Positions 43,675 through 53,968 of a stretch of 64,000 nt of DNA are shown piece by piece. The notes under the pieces were generated by a model. That model did not search any database, was not told the DNA's origin, and saw only the letters and a program-made list of their open reading frames with translations. Position 1 is the stretch's first letter. Each line of letters starts with the position of its first letter. Source of the stretch: Winslowiella toletana (lineage in GTDB: Bacteria > Pseudomonadota > Gammaproteobacteria > Enterobacterales > Enterobacteriaceae); the NCBI RefSeq assembly GCF_017875465.1, contig NZ_JAGGMQ010000001.1, forward strand, positions 3,038,001-3,102,000. The letters are read 5' to 3'. The position numbers and the translations under genes were made by a program.

Positions 43675-45975
43675 CTACTGCACCGTTGGCACAATCTTAA
43701 TATCCACCATCCCAATCCCCAGCCGGCGCGGCTCGTGACCGGTGATATTGCCTTCATTGGATAACAGCGGCTCCGGCGGCACAATCACCAGCGTGTCCAC
43801 TTTAGCCGGATTGCGGAAGTGCAGGGTGGTGGTGGTGTCCTGCTCGCCCAGATTAAGTTGCTGCTTATCCTCGCCGACGCTAATTGGTATTGGCCGGTGA
43901 ATATTCGGGCCGATCGCCCGCGCGGTGATCACCAGATCAAAACTTTCCGGCAACGGTTCGCTGTACTCTATTTTCACTTCCGCGGCCAGATTAGCATTCG
44001 ACCAGCGTCCCCACTCTTCCGGGCGTGAAATACCGCTAAACTGTTTCACCGTTTGTGGTGCGCCAGGCAGATTAAAAATAAAGCTGTCAGCCTGGTAGCG
44101 AATATCGTTATCGAGAATTTTCAGCCTGGCGATATTCTGTGTGAACTGCTTTTCGTCACCTTTGAGCGCTTTAAAGTTAACCTTGCCTTTATAGATATCC
44201 TCTTTAATCAGCATCACTTCGGGCTGGCTATTGAGCTGTCCGCTGGAGACACACAGCTGATTAGAGAGCGCTAAATCAGGTGCCCACATACGCGCCATTT
44301 TGTAGCATTTATCCACCCAGATAAATTTATCATCAGCGGTAAAATCGGCCAGCTGATAGCGCAGCGGCGCGGAGTATTCCCCTTCCGGCAACGGTTCAAC
44401 TTTGCCGTTGGTGACGCGCAGCAGCAGTGGCAATTTAAAACTCGCGCCGGAAAAACTAAAGTCGCCGTTTTTTTGATCGATAACATAACTGGTAATGGTT
44501 TTCGGGAAATTCCATAACCGCACGATATCCGGCTTCCACTCGTTAATTTTATCTTTCATATTGAGAAACGAGGAGGAGAGCGATATGCCGGACAGACTGC
44601 TACGTCCCAGACCGATATAGTTATCGCCGCCTAAAATATCCAGCACTGTGGCGCCATTATCCAGTGAGCTGCGTTTCACCGGGATCAGTGCGCTGTCCGG
44701 CTGATCGCCGCGTACAATAAAGAACAGGTTTTTGCGATCCTGTTTGATGAGATATTTATAAGCGGTATTGTTCATTGCCAGATGGTCGCTGGAGACCACA
44801 ATCACGGTATTTTTAAAGTAAGGCGAGGCTTTAATGCGCTCAATCAGTCGGGCGATATGCTCCTGACTACAGGTTACCGCGCTAAATGACTGGTTGGCTT
44901 TGCCGTCCATGCTGTAACTTTTACGCTGGCAGCTGCGCGAGATAAAGCCGTCAGGGTGATGGGTATCCACCGTCAGGGTAAATAGCGCAAAGGGTTTTTT
45001 CTGTTGCGACAGTTGGGTAAATTTCTGCCATACCTCATCCAGCACTGTATCGTCGTAATAACCCCAGTTATTGCGATATTTAGTATCCTCCACCAGCGGT
45101 TCCAGCTCCTGCAAACCATACATATTTTTGCTGTCGAAACCGTGGGATTTCAGGAACAGATCTTTACCGGCAAAGCGCAGATCGGCGCCCTGCATAAAAT
45201 AGTTGTCGTAACCGGAGGCCTTCAGAATATCGCCGAGACAGATATTTTCCGGATAGAAGCTCGACAGCGCTGCGGAGGCATTACCACTAAACGGAGCAAA
45301 TAACGGAATACCGCACTGGGAAGCGACCATTCCGGCAATGGTATATTCGGTGCCGGGCAGTTGTTCCGTCTGACTAAAATCAATCGCATTATCTTTGACT
45401 GCACTTAACGCCGCTGTCAGCCCGGGAAAAGCCTGCTCATCAAACCAGGTACGTTCAAGACTTTCCGCATAGATATAGACCAGATTGCGCTTACTGCCGG
45501 TCATGGTTTTATGTGGCACTTTATAGTGAGCGGCGAAATCAGAATCACCCTGTCGCGTCTGGGAACGCACCAGTTCAAACACCTGCTGAAAAGCGGGCGT
45601 GGTTTTGATTGAGGCCAGCGCCAGCAAGACTGCCAGCAGGCTGTAGCCAATATGGTGCGGATGCTCTTTGCGGCGCAGCAATATCCACGACAGCAGACAA
45701 AAAATCAGAAACAGCGCCAGAATCAGTCCAATGGCGGGCAGCACATATTTACTGATCCCTGCGCCTTCCATGCTGTTGGTTAAGGTATAGATAACGGCAT
45801 CGTTAATGCCGTCGCCGGTAAAATAGTTACTGGCAAATAAAGTGGCATTCAGTATCACAAATGCGCCTGAGATAATTAAAATAACACTGAACCAAAATTT
45901 ATTTCGCCCGGCTTTTATTGCATAAACGAAAATCGCAACCAAAAATAAAACAACTGAAAGTAGTTCAGACGACAT
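43675..45975 (-). CDS. opgB: Phosphoglycerol transferase I (OpgB/MdoB)
   Basis: A 766-residue inner-membrane enzyme of osmoregulated periplasmic glucan synthesis; it moves phosphoglycerol from phosphatidylglycerol to the glucans. Four N-terminal helices lie within residues 1-130. The periplasmic alkaline-phosphatase-like domain has ESLERT with the reactive residue region, [25 protein letters not shown] and [10 protein letters not shown]. Similarity to E. coli OpgB runs end to end. ATG 45975 follows GAGAGG; the preceding TTG is too close. The glucans it decorates are virulence factors in soft-rot relatives. Confidence 0.96.
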   Translation of the reverse strand: MSSELLSVVLFLVAIFVYAIKAGRNKFWFSVILIISGAFVILNATLFASNYFTGDGINDAVIYTLTNSMEGAGISKYVLPAIGLILALFLIFCLLSWILLRRKEHPHHIGYSLLAVLLALASIKTTPAFQQVFELVRSQTRQGDSDFAAHYKVPHKTMTGSKRNLVYIYAESLERTWFDEQAFPGLTAALSAVKDNAIDFSQTEQLPGTEYTIAGMVASQCGIPLFAPFSGNASAALSSFYPENICLGDILKASGYDNYFMQGADLRFAGKDLFLKSHGFDSKNMYGLQELEPLVEDTKYRNNWGYYDDTVLDEVWQKFTQLSQQKKPFALFTLTVDTHHPDGFISRSCQRKSYSMDGKANQSFSAVTCSQEHIARLIERIKASPYFKNTVIVVSSDHLAMNNTAYKYLIKQDRKNLFFIVRGDQPDSALIPVKRSSLDNGATVLDILGGDNYIGLGRSSLSGISLSSSFLNMKDKINEWKPDIVRLWNFPKTITSYVIDQKNGDFSFSGASFKLPLLLRVTNGKVEPLPEGEYSAPLRYQLADFTADDKFIWVDKCYKMARMWAPDLALSNQLCVSSGQLNSQPEVMLIKEDIYKGKVNFKALKGDEKQFTQNIARLKILDNDIRYQADSFIFNLPGAPQTVKQFSGISRPEEWGRWSNANLAAEVKIEYSEPLPESFDLVITARAIGPNIHRPIPISVGEDKQQLNLGEQDTTTTLHFRNPAKVDTLVIVPPEPLLSNEGNITGHEPRRLGIGMVDIKIVPTVQ

Positions 45976-46169
45976 CAATTCCTCTCTTTATCATTAAGCA
46001 CTTTCCCTGGCGCTCAGCCTCCTGAGATGGCAGCGATACCACAGTCCAATTTAGCGCGGCAGCTGCGGGCAGGCAACTGACACTGACAGAAATGCGGGCT
46101 GAATCAGAATTGGGCTAAAAAAGCAGCGGACCAGCAGCGAGAGGGAGACTGGTCCGTGGGGGGAAGAGG

Positions 46170-46559
46170 TTATAACTCGCCAGTCATATACTGGGCAACG
46201 CCGTTGCCAAAGCTCCAGTCACCTTTGCCATTGGTAATAAAAGAGATCATCAGATCGCTGCCTTCAATACCGCAGCTCTGTTTAAACTCGCGCGCCAGCT
46301 CCGCCATAAAAAATTGTTTCTGTTCGTCGCTGCGTGGGCTGGTAAATACCCGCACCATCACCAGATTGTCGCTGCGTTGCAGACCAAGGCCGGTATCTTC
46401 AAATACCATCTGATATCTTTTATTTTCGTGAACAATCTGATAACGATCACGTTGCGGTACTTCGAAGGCGGTCAGTACGGCACGGTGCGCGGCATCGAGC
46501 AACGTTTGCATTTCAGATTCTGAGCGGCCCTGGATAACATCGAACTGTAATAATGGCAT
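46170..46559 (-). CDS. Tautomerase/MIF-family enzyme
   Basis: A 129-residue member of the tautomerase superfamily. With ATG 46559 (CAGGAG upstream) the mature protein begins with Pro (MPLLQFDVIQGRS), the catalytic residue after Met removal. The longer frame from 46577 would bury it. VMVRVFTSPRSDEQKQFF repeats the pattern of a second beta-alpha-beta unit. It diverges from a LysR gene, its probable regulator. The substrate is unknown. Confidence 0.82.
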   Translation of the reverse strand: MPLLQFDVIQGRSESEMQTLLDAAHRAVLTAFEVPQRDRYQIVHENKRYQMVFEDTGLGLQRSDNLVMVRVFTSPRSDEQKQFFMAELAREFKQSCGIEGSDLMISFITNGKGDWSFGNGVAQYMTGEL

Positions 46560-46675
46560 AGACACTCCTGATGACATTGCGAAAAGGATAAGCTGACAGG
46601 GTTATCCTGAACCTGCTGACGACAAAGAAAAAGCGCTATACTTAAATTGATTATTTACTATTGTGAACAATCCTG

Positions 46676-47602
46676 ATGAAAGAACTGAAAACTGAAGCGT
46701 TATGGATGCATCTTCACTGGCTGACAGTGCTGGCTGAGCAGGGCAGTTTCACGCGTGCGGCAGAGCGGCTGGAAGTCAGTAAAGCGGCGATGAGCCAGAA
46801 AATAAAGCAGCTGGAACAGATGGCCGGGGTGGCGCTGGTGCAACGCACCACACGCAGCGTACGGCTGACCAGCGCCGGCGAGAAGCTGGTAGAAGATCTG
46901 CGCGCGCCCTTTTCCCAGATTGCGCAAAGTTTTTATAGCGTGCGCGACTCCAGCGGCCCGCTGCGCGGTCTGGTGCGGGTAACTGCGCCGGTGGCGTTTG
47001 CCCGTCAGCAGCTGGTGCCGCATATCAGCTCTTTTCTGCGCCAGCATCCGCAGGTGAGGGTGCAGCTGGAAGTCTCCGACCGCCTGGTTTCGCTGGCCAG
47101 CGAAGGCTTTGATCTGGCGATCCGCCACAGTAATGCGCTGCCGGAAACCCATGTGGCGCTGCCGCTGTGTGATACGCGCGCACTGCTGGTGGCCTCACCC
47201 GGCTATATAGCTGCGCACGGCAAACCCCAGTCGCCACCACAGCTGCATCAGCATCAGTGTCTCTACTATCCGCGCGGCGTTGAGCCGCCACGCTGGACCT
47301 TTGCCCATCGCGAGTCGGCCAGCGAGCAGGTAACGGTCAGCGTCAGCGGCCCTTTTGCCACCAACAATAGCGAATCGATCCGTGATGCGGCGCTTGATGG
47401 GCTGGGTATCGCGATGCTGCCGGATTTTAGTGCGCAGGCCGCGCTGGATAATGGCAGCCTGCAGGTGATTCTGCCGCAATGGCGCGCGGTGGGCGCTTTT
47501 GCCGATAAGCTGTGGATTGTGCGGCCTTACACTGCGCAGGCGCCGCGTGCGGTCACCGGGTTTACCCACTGGCTGCGCGCCGCTTTCCGTGATGACGGAT
47601 GA
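46676..47602 (+). CDS. LysR-family regulator (DhcR/YafC-like)
   Basis: A 308-residue LysR protein. HTH residues about 15-40 (VLAEQGSFTRAAERLEVSKAAMSQKIKQLEQ), then VQRTTRSVRLTSAGEKL. The effector domain includes VRVTAPVAFARQQLVPHISSF, typical of the YafC/CrgA-like group. It diverges from the tautomerase gene across 116 bases and probably controls it. Confidence 0.88.
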   Translation: MKELKTEALWMHLHWLTVLAEQGSFTRAAERLEVSKAAMSQKIKQLEQMAGVALVQRTTRSVRLTSAGEKLVEDLRAPFSQIAQSFYSVRDSSGPLRGLVRVTAPVAFARQQLVPHISSFLRQHPQVRVQLEVSDRLVSLASEGFDLAIRHSNALPETHVALPLCDTRALLVASPGYIAAHGKPQSPPQLHQHQCLYYPRGVEPPRWTFAHRESASEQVTVSVSGPFATNNSESIRDAALDGLGIAMLPDFSAQAALDNGSLQVILPQWRAVGAFADKLWIVRPYTAQAPRAVTGFTHWLRAAFRDDG

Positions 47603-47649
47603 ACTACGCTTAAAGCAGTGACTTCTCACTTGTCAGCAAGGAGAACAAC

Positions 47650-48600
47650 ATGACAAAAGCGCAATCCGGCCTGATCGCTGTTGACAAACAGGGCAGTAAC
47701 GTCCTGTTTCTTAACCCACAAACCTTTGCCGTCGAGCAGCAACTTAACGCCTTTCCGCTCCGTCCCCATGAATTGTTGATCCTGCCGCAGCACAACAAAG
47801 CTTATGTGCCGATCTTCGGCGATGGCATCCATGGCGATAATCCCCATCCCGGCCATAAAATCGCGGTGATCGACCTGGTTAAACGCCAGCTCAGCCACTT
47901 TATTGATATTCGTCCGCTGGTTTCGCCGCATACCGCGCGTCTTGGCAGGGACGGGCGCGTCTATATCTGTTGCGAAAACAGCGCCACCATCCTGGTGATT
48001 GATCCGAATACTGATCTGCCGGTTGATCAGATTGCGCTGCCTTCGCATAACAGTCATCGCCTGACTATTTTGCCGTCGGGACGTAAGTTATTCACCGAGA
48101 ACGAAGAAGATGCCACTATCACGGTGATCGATCTCTGTACCGCCCATGGCGAAGTGGTGGAAAATATTTTGATGCCGCGGGCGATTAACGGTATTGCCGC
48201 GTCGTCGCGCTATCCGTATCTGGTGGCGACTGATGCCGAAAGACCACTGCTCTATATTCTCGATGCGGAAAGTCACCGTATTCGGCATCATCTGCCGCTG
48301 CCAGGACATAAAAAAGCAGCGCAAATTGCGCGCTTTAGCGAAGATGGTGGACTGCTGGTGGTGATTGGCGACGGTGAACCGATGATCACCCTGTTTGATG
48401 GCATGCTGACGCCGCTGAAACAGATTCATGTCGGCAATAAGCCGATGGACGGCTGCTTTAGCCCGGATAATCGCACCCTGCTGATTGCCAATGAAGATGA
48501 TGGCACGCTAAGCGTGATTGATATTGCCGCAGGCAAAGTGATTGCCACGCCATCGGTCGGACGCGGTTGCGAAGTGTTAAGTTATTTTACCCTGAGCTGA
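47650..48600 (+). CDS. YVTN-type beta-propeller protein
   Basis: A 316-residue repeat protein with about six propeller blades, each with an 'IxVID'-like strand (KIAVIDLVKRQ; ILVIDPNTD; ITVIDLCTA; LSVIDIAAGK). It has no signal peptide, so it appears cytosolic, unlike many YncE-type proteins. Its stop is 21 bases before the dehydrogenase gene, suggesting an operon. It may be a lactonase-like or binding protein; the function is not readable. Confidence 0.75.
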   Translation: MTKAQSGLIAVDKQGSNVLFLNPQTFAVEQQLNAFPLRPHELLILPQHNKAYVPIFGDGIHGDNPHPGHKIAVIDLVKRQLSHFIDIRPLVSPHTARLGRDGRVYICCENSATILVIDPNTDLPVDQIALPSHNSHRLTILPSGRKLFTENEEDATITVIDLCTAHGEVVENILMPRAINGIAASSRYPYLVATDAERPLLYILDAESHRIRHHLPLPGHKKAAQIARFSEDGGLLVVIGDGEPMITLFDGMLTPLKQIHVGNKPMDGCFSPDNRTLLIANEDDGTLSVIDIAAGKVIATPSVGRGCEVLSYFTLS

Positions 48601-48621
48601 TAACTGTTTGAGAGGGAGTCA

Positions 48622-49656
48622 ATGAACAACTATAAAGTGGCGGTAATCCCGGGCGACGGCATTGGCGTCGATGTGATTAAAGCGGCCTGGCAGGTGCTGG
48701 AGCTGAGTGCGGCAAAGCATCACTTCAGCCTGCAGGGCGAATGGTTTCCCTGGTCCTGTGATTACTATCTCGAACATGGCGAGATGATGCCGGAAGATGG
48801 CATCGCCACGTTGCGCCAGTTTAATGCCATTCTGCTTGGCGCGGTGGGCTGGCCGCAGCGAGTACCGGATAATGTGTCGCTGCATGGTCTGCTGCTGCCG
48901 ATTCGTAAGCAGTTCGACCTGTTTGCCAATGTGCGCCCGCATCGTCTGTTGCCGGGCGTGCGCGGTCCGCTGCGCGAGGAGAATTTCGATATCCTCTGCA
49001 TTCGTGAAAACACCGAAGGTGAATACAGCGGTGCCGGTGGTCGTATCCATCAGGGCACGCCGCAGGAAGTGGCGGTAGAAACTTCGATTTTCACCCGTCA
49101 GGGCGTGGAGCGGATTCTGCGTTATGGCTTTGAAGCCGCGCGGCAGCGCAGCGGACGCCTGGCATCGGTGACTAAATCTAATGCGCAGAAATACACCATG
49201 GTGATGTGGGATGAAATCACCGACGAAATTGCCAAAGAGTATCCCGATGTCAAAGTGACGCGCTACCATATCGACGCGATTGCCGCGCGTTTTGTGATGC
49301 AGCCTGAATCGCTGGATGTGGTGGTGGCTTCTAACCTGTTTGGCGATATTCTGACCGATCTCGGCGCCGCGATTCAGGGCGGGCTGGGCTATGCTGCCTC
49401 AGCCAACCTTAATCCCGATCCGGCTATGCCATCGATGTTTGAACCGGTACACGGCTCGGCGCCGGATATTGCCGGACAAAATATCGCTAATCCGCTTGCC
49501 GCTATCTGGTCTGGCGCGTTGATGCTGGAGCATCTCGGCGAACAAGCGGCGGCGCAGGGCATTATGCAGGCGCTGGAGCGGGTGACGGCAGAAATTCCGT
49601 TAAACCAGACCCAGAGTACCGCAGCGATTACCGATGCGGTATTGCGCTTAATTTAA
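48622..49656 (+). CDS. Tartrate/D-malate dehydrogenase-type decarboxylating enzyme
   Basis: A 344-residue member of the isocitrate/isopropylmalate dehydrogenase family. VIPGDGIG at the start, the substrate loop ENTEGEYSGAGG, Lys in VTKSNAQKYTM, the metal aspartates in NLFGDILTDLGA and the NAD-binding EPVHGSAPDIAG are present. The spacing fits tartrate dehydrogenase/DmlA more than LeuB. It converts D-malate or tartrate to pyruvate-type products with NAD+. RBS GAGGGAG. AraC gene follows 2 bases later. Confidence 0.88.
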   Translation: MNNYKVAVIPGDGIGVDVIKAAWQVLELSAAKHHFSLQGEWFPWSCDYYLEHGEMMPEDGIATLRQFNAILLGAVGWPQRVPDNVSLHGLLLPIRKQFDLFANVRPHRLLPGVRGPLREENFDILCIRENTEGEYSGAGGRIHQGTPQEVAVETSIFTRQGVERILRYGFEAARQRSGRLASVTKSNAQKYTMVMWDEITDEIAKEYPDVKVTRYHIDAIAARFVMQPESLDVVVASNLFGDILTDLGAAIQGGLGYAASANLNPDPAMPSMFEPVHGSAPDIAGQNIANPLAAIWSGALMLEHLGEQAAAQGIMQALERVTAEIPLNQTQSTAAITDAVLRLI

Positions 49657-49658
49657 TC

Positions 49659-50594
49659 ATGGCGGATGGACAGTGGGTGGCTGAGCAACGCAGAAAACAG
49701 ATGGCCGCGCTGATCGCTCAGCTGGCGCCCGCCACCGGCTATACCCGGACGCTACTGCCGGATGTGCGGCTGTTGCGATCGGATGTGCCGCTGGCGCGAA
49801 CCCCGGTGTTGTATGAGCCCTGCATTGTGGTGGTTTGCCAGGGACGTAAACGCGGCTTTCTCGGCGACGGCGAATATATTTACGATGCTCAGCAGTACCT
49901 GGTGCTGTCGGTGCCGTTGCCGTTTGCCAGCGCCACTGAAGCCAGTGCCGAAGAGCCGATGCTGGCGATTTCATTGCGCCTTGATCTGGCGGTGCTGGCT
50001 GACTTACTGCTGACCCTGGATAAGCCGGGCGATAACCGGGCGGTGTCACCCTTGTCGATGGCGTCAACGCCGCTGGACGATCGCCTGGGCGGCGCAGTAT
50101 TGCGACTACTGGAATCCCTGACAGTATCCTCAGAGGCTAAAGCGCTGGGGCCGGGCTTACTGCGGGAGATCTACTACCGGGTACTGATGGGCGAGCAGGG
50201 GGCGGCGATGCGTGCGGCGCTGTCACATCAGGGGCATTTTGCGCAGATCGCTCAGGCGTTAAACCTGCTGCAAACCGGTTTTGCGCAACATTTTGCGGTG
50301 GCGGATCTGGCGCGTCAGGTGGGGATGAGTGTGCCCGCCTTCCATGCCCATTTTAAAGCGGTGACACAAAGCTCGCCGATGCAGTATCTGAAATCGACAC
50401 GGCTGCATCAGGCGCGCCTGCTGATGATTCGTGGCGGCGCTTCGGCGGCGGCGGCTTCCGCGCAGGTGGGCTATGAAAGTCCGTCGCAGTTTAGTCGAGA
50501 GTTTAAACGCTTTTTTGGCCGCACTCCGCAGCAGGAAGCGCAGTATATGAAGCGTATTTTACGGCTGGAACCGGCCATCGAAATGGCCGGTTAA
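49659..50594 (+). CDS. AraC-family regulator (AraC_N type)
   Basis: A 311-residue regulator. Residues about 25-190 form the AraC_N sensor domain (VLYEPCIVVVCQGRKR). Two C-terminal HTH motifs follow (FAVADLARQVGMSVPAFHAHFKAV; SAAAASAQVGYESPSQFSREF). It starts 2 bases after the dehydrogenase gene and converges with the SDR gene. These AraC_N proteins often control an adjacent oxidoreductase, so the SDR is a candidate target. Confidence 0.9.
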   Translation: MADGQWVAEQRRKQMAALIAQLAPATGYTRTLLPDVRLLRSDVPLARTPVLYEPCIVVVCQGRKRGFLGDGEYIYDAQQYLVLSVPLPFASATEASAEEPMLAISLRLDLAVLADLLLTLDKPGDNRAVSPLSMASTPLDDRLGGAVLRLLESLTVSSEAKALGPGLLREIYYRVLMGEQGAAMRAALSHQGHFAQIAQALNLLQTGFAQHFAVADLARQVGMSVPAFHAHFKAVTQSSPMQYLKSTRLHQARLLMIRGGASAAAASAQVGYESPSQFSREFKRFFGRTPQQEAQYMKRILRLEPAIEMAG

Positions 50595-50597
50595 CGG

Positions 50598-51332
50598 TTA
50601 GTGCGGACTGGCGGTCGGGCGGATCACCAGTTCACTGACATCCACATCCTGCGGCTGCTCCAGCGCGTAGACAATGGCGCGGGCAATCGCATCAGGTGTA
50701 ATAGCGATGCTGCGCCATGACTTCATTGCGGCACGGGCGCTTTCATCCGAGATCGTGTCGGCCAGTTCAGACTCCACCACGCCAGGGCAAATCACCGTAA
50801 CGCGCAGGATATCGGTTTCCTGGCGCAGTCCATCAGAAATGGCGCGCACCGCATATTTTGTCGCGCAGTACACTGCTGCGGTTGGCGAGACGCTCAGGCC
50901 GCCAATCGACGAGATATTGATGATATGACCGTGCCGCTGTTGCTCCATCAGCGGTTGCGCCGCGGCGATGCCATGCAGTACGCCGCGAATATTGACGTCA
51001 ATCATCTGGTTCCACTCATCGATCTTGCGCGCCGCCAGTGGTGAAAGCGGCATCACACCGGCGTTATTCACCAGCGCATCCAGCCTGCCAAAACGCTCTC
51101 TGGCGCATTCAATAAAGGCTTCCATACTGGCGAGGCTGGTGACATCCAGCGGCTGAGCGATAATTTCCGCCCCTTGTGCGCGTAGCTCGTTGACCAGCTT
51201 CTCCAGCCGATCGGTGCGGCGCGCGCCAACGATCACTCGCGCGCCTTTCAGCGCGAGCAGGCGGGCGGCGGCTTCACCGATGCCACTACTGGCGCCGGTA
51301 ATGGCGATAATTTTGTTTTTAATATCAGACAC
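50598..51332 (-). CDS. Short-chain dehydrogenase/reductase
   Basis: A 244-residue SDR. TGASSGIG (NADP-binding), NNAGVM, Ser in ISSIGG and YCATKYAV (catalytic Tyr and Lys) are all present. GTG 51332 is chosen because AAGGAG lies 7 bases upstream; the frame is open to 51362. It converges with the AraC regulator gene with only 3 bases between stops. The substrate is unknown. Confidence 0.9.
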   Translation of the reverse strand: MSDIKNKIIAITGASSGIGEAAARLLALKGARVIVGARRTDRLEKLVNELRAQGAEIIAQPLDVTSLASMEAFIECARERFGRLDALVNNAGVMPLSPLAARKIDEWNQMIDVNIRGVLHGIAAAQPLMEQQRHGHIINISSIGGLSVSPTAAVYCATKYAVRAISDGLRQETDILRVTVICPGVVESELADTISDESARAAMKSWRSIAITPDAIARAIVYALEQPQDVDVSELVIRPTASPH

Positions 51333-51515
51333 AGGACTCTCCTTTGGCGATAAAATCGGCAAGCTGGCTAACTGTCCCAGCAGGAGAAAATGATACTGGC
51401 AGCCATGGTCTGCGCGAATATCTCAGGCTCTCTGATGATTGCCTGATCCTCTTAATCTTAATCGCACGCTGGCGGCAACTATGGTTAAATTACGGCTAAC
51501 CATCGCAAGGAGCAT

Positions 51516-52058
51516 ATGATGAATTACACCACCGTAGTGATTGAAACCCCACGCCTGATTTTGCGCCCGATTACTCGTGGCGATGCCGCCAGCTGGTTCG
51601 CCATTATGCGCGATCCGCAAGTGATGAAATATTGGGGGCACCGGCCCTGGCAGCAGATCTCACAGGCCGAAGAGGGGATTGCCGCTGATATGGAGGCCAT
51701 GGCCAGCGGCGAGTATCTGAAGCTGGCGCTCACCGCCAAACCCGATAATCAGTGCATTGGAATGTGCATTTTCTTTCACCATCATCAGGGATCGCAGCGC
51801 GGCGCTATCGGCTACTGCCTGGCCAGCGAGGCGCAGGGTCGGGGGTACATGACGGAAGCGCTGCAGTACTTTTTCGCCTTCTTACGGCAGCAAATGTCGC
51901 TGCGGCGGCTGGAGGCGGATGTGAATCCGCACAATCTGGCTTCGATCCGCATGCTGCAACGCATGGGCTTTCAGCAGGAAGGGGTGATGAGGGAGCGCTG
52001 GTGCGTGGAGGGGGTTACCTCTGATTCCTTGCTATTTGGGTTGTTGCTGAATAAATAA
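51516..52058 (+). CDS. GNAT acetyltransferase (RimJ/RimL family)
   Basis: A 180-residue acetyltransferase. ETPRLILRPITRGDA at the N-terminus and YCLASEAQGRGYMTEALQYF (acetyl-CoA loop) with VNPHNLASIRMLQRMGFQQEG are family hallmarks. AAGGAG lies 4-7 bases before the two possible ATG starts. It stands alone, with its own promoter region in the 180-base gap from the SDR gene. The substrate is unknown. Confidence 0.9.
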   Translation: MMNYTTVVIETPRLILRPITRGDAASWFAIMRDPQVMKYWGHRPWQQISQAEEGIAADMEAMASGEYLKLALTAKPDNQCIGMCIFFHHHQGSQRGAIGYCLASEAQGRGYMTEALQYFFAFLRQQMSLRRLEADVNPHNLASIRMLQRMGFQQEGVMRERWCVEGVTSDSLLFGLLLNK

Positions 52059-52089
52059 CCGCAGTGCAGCGCTGGTTGCCGGGGGGACA

Positions 52090-52150
52090 GGGCGGCAAAA
52101 ACGCCGCCCCTACAGGGGAGCTGCGTAGGGGCGGCGTTTTCGCCGCCCGT
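52090..52150. repeat. Inverted pair of dispersed GTAGGGGCGGCG palindromes
   Basis: Two copies face each other: GGGCGGCAAAAACGCCGCCC plus CTAC at 52090-52113 and GTAGGGGCGGCGTTTTCGCC plus GCCCGT at 52125-52150. Each is a hairpin, and together they could form a larger one. It lies between convergent genes and may end transcription of both. Confidence 0.8.
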
Positions 52151-52153
52151 GGT

Positions 52154-52975
52154 CTACACCTCATCCAGATCCGTTGACAGGGTAATCGCTTTATCGGCTT
52201 CCAGATCGGCCAGGCGCTGTTCCAGCGCCGCTTTAATCAGATTGTAAGCGTCGCTGCCCAGCGCCAGACGATGCGGGGCAGGGGAGCGATCGACACTGGC
52301 AATCATTTCACGCACCATCTTTTTCGCATCGCCAATCCATGGGAAAGGCTGACTCAGCAGATGACCCGGGGTGCCGTCATATTCCGCCATCGCTGCTGCC
52401 ATCACCAGCCCCCGGTCACGGAAACCGGTGTTGGCGGTGCCCGGTTCAATCAGGGTGAACTCGATATTAAAGCCGCGCACTTCCTCGCGCACCGCTTCAA
52501 TAAAGCCTTCAATCGCCCATTTGGTGGTGTGATACAGGCTCAGGCCGGGAAACACAATTTGTCCGCCCATCGAAGAGATTTGCAGAATGCGGCCACCGCC
52601 CTGCCGACGCAGATGCGGCAGCACCGCCCGCGTCACCTGAATGGAGCCAATCACATTGGTGTTAATTTGTTGCACGATCTGCTCGTCGCTCAGCTCTTCG
52701 GCAGCGCCGCCAAGTCCGTAACCGGCGTTGCTGACGATCACATCAATTCGCCCCAGTTGGTCAAAAGCGCGATTAATCACTGCATGTACCGCCGGGGTAT
52801 CCGTCACATCCAGCGGCGCTACCCACAACGCTGTACCGTAGCGCTGTTGCAGATCGTCGAGCTGTGCCGGATTACGTAAAGTAGCGGCCACGCGATCGCC
52901 GCGCGCCAGCAGGGTTTCTGTCATTTCGCGGCCAAAGCCGGAAGAGGTGCCGGTGATAAACCATGTTCTGGACAT
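52154..52975 (-). CDS. Short-chain dehydrogenase/reductase (ketoreductase-like)
   Basis: A 273-residue SDR. TGTSSGFG, SNAGYG, Ser in ISSMGG, and YHTTKWAIEGF (catalytic Tyr/Lys) are visible; EPGTANTGFRDRG is the substrate loop. ATG 52975 with GAGGA about 7 bases upstream. It diverges from a LysR gene across 99 bases, a common regulator-oxidoreductase arrangement. The substrate is unknown. Confidence 0.9.
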   Translation of the reverse strand: MSRTWFITGTSSGFGREMTETLLARGDRVAATLRNPAQLDDLQQRYGTALWVAPLDVTDTPAVHAVINRAFDQLGRIDVIVSNAGYGLGGAAEELSDEQIVQQINTNVIGSIQVTRAVLPHLRRQGGGRILQISSMGGQIVFPGLSLYHTTKWAIEGFIEAVREEVRGFNIEFTLIEPGTANTGFRDRGLVMAAAMAEYDGTPGHLLSQPFPWIGDAKKMVREMIASVDRSPAPHRLALGSDAYNLIKAALEQRLADLEADKAITLSTDLDEV

Positions 52976-53074
52976 AATCATTTCCTCAGAAGATGTTGAA
53001 GGTTTAATCACTTTAACCCGGTCACATTGATGCTACTATCCGTCTTATTTCGCATGCGGAAGTGAAAATTAACC

Positions 53075-53968
53075 ATGAATCAGAAGCCTGATCTGACCTC
53101 GCTAACGGCATTCGCCACCATTGTCAGCCATGCCAGTTTTCGTAAGGCGGCAGATGAACTGGGGATGTCACCATCGACCCTCAGCCATATGATGCGCACG
53201 CTGGAGGAGAAGATGGGGGTGAGATTACTGCATCGCACCACGCGCAGCGTATCGCCAACCGAAGCCGGTGACGCGCTGTTTGCCAGCCTGCAACCGGCGT
53301 TACGCGAACTGAATAGCGCCCTGGCGGTGGTGGAGGATTTTCGTCAACGGCCGCGCGGTAATTTACGCATTAACTCCAGTGAGATCGCCGCACGTTATCT
53401 GCTTAATCATATTATTCCGCGCTTTTTAGCGTTCTATCCGGATATTTCGCTCGATCTGGTTACGGAAGGGCGGCTGATCGATATTGTCAGCGAGCATTTT
53501 GATGCCGGGGTGCGGCTGGCGGAAGATGTGCCGCAGGATATGATTGCGGTGCCGTTCGGCGGTAATGCGCGCTTTGTGGCGGTTGCCGCTCCGCACTATC
53601 TGCAGAATAAAACGCCGATAAACGTGCCGGACGATTTACGCCATCATCAGTGCGTACGTTTTCGCCTGCCGAGTGGCAAGTTGTACCGCTGGGAGTTTGC
53701 ACGGCATGGTCAGGAGCTGACCATCTTGCCGCAGGGGGCGTTAATGCTGGATCATCTTGAGTTAATGGCGCAGGCGGCAGCGCAGGAACTGGGCGTGGCG
53801 TACGTCCCTTATGCGGTTGCGCAGCCTTATCTGGCACGCGGCGAACTGAATCTGGTGCTGGAAGAGTGGTGTCCGGAAATTCCGGGGATGTGTCTCTACT
53901 ACCCTGGTCATCGCCATATCCCCGCGGCCCTGCGCGCCTTTATCGATACGCTGCGCCAGTTTAAATAA
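53075..53968 (+). CDS. LysR-family regulator
   Basis: A 297-residue LysR protein with HTH near residues 10-45 (TIVSHASFRKAADELGMSPSTLSHMMRTLEE) and HRTTRSVSPTEAGDAL. The sensor domain contains LRINSSEIAARYLLNHI. It diverges from the SDR gene at 52154, its likely target. Its 3' end overlaps the 3' end of the convergent phosphatase gene by 8 bases. Confidence 0.9.
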   Translation: MNQKPDLTSLTAFATIVSHASFRKAADELGMSPSTLSHMMRTLEEKMGVRLLHRTTRSVSPTEAGDALFASLQPALRELNSALAVVEDFRQRPRGNLRINSSEIAARYLLNHIIPRFLAFYPDISLDLVTEGRLIDIVSEHFDAGVRLAEDVPQDMIAVPFGGNARFVAVAAPHYLQNKTPINVPDDLRHHQCVRFRLPSGKLYRWEFARHGQELTILPQGALMLDHLELMAQAAAQELGVAYVPYAVAQPYLARGELNLVLEEWCPEIPGMCLYYPGHRHIPAALRAFIDTLRQFK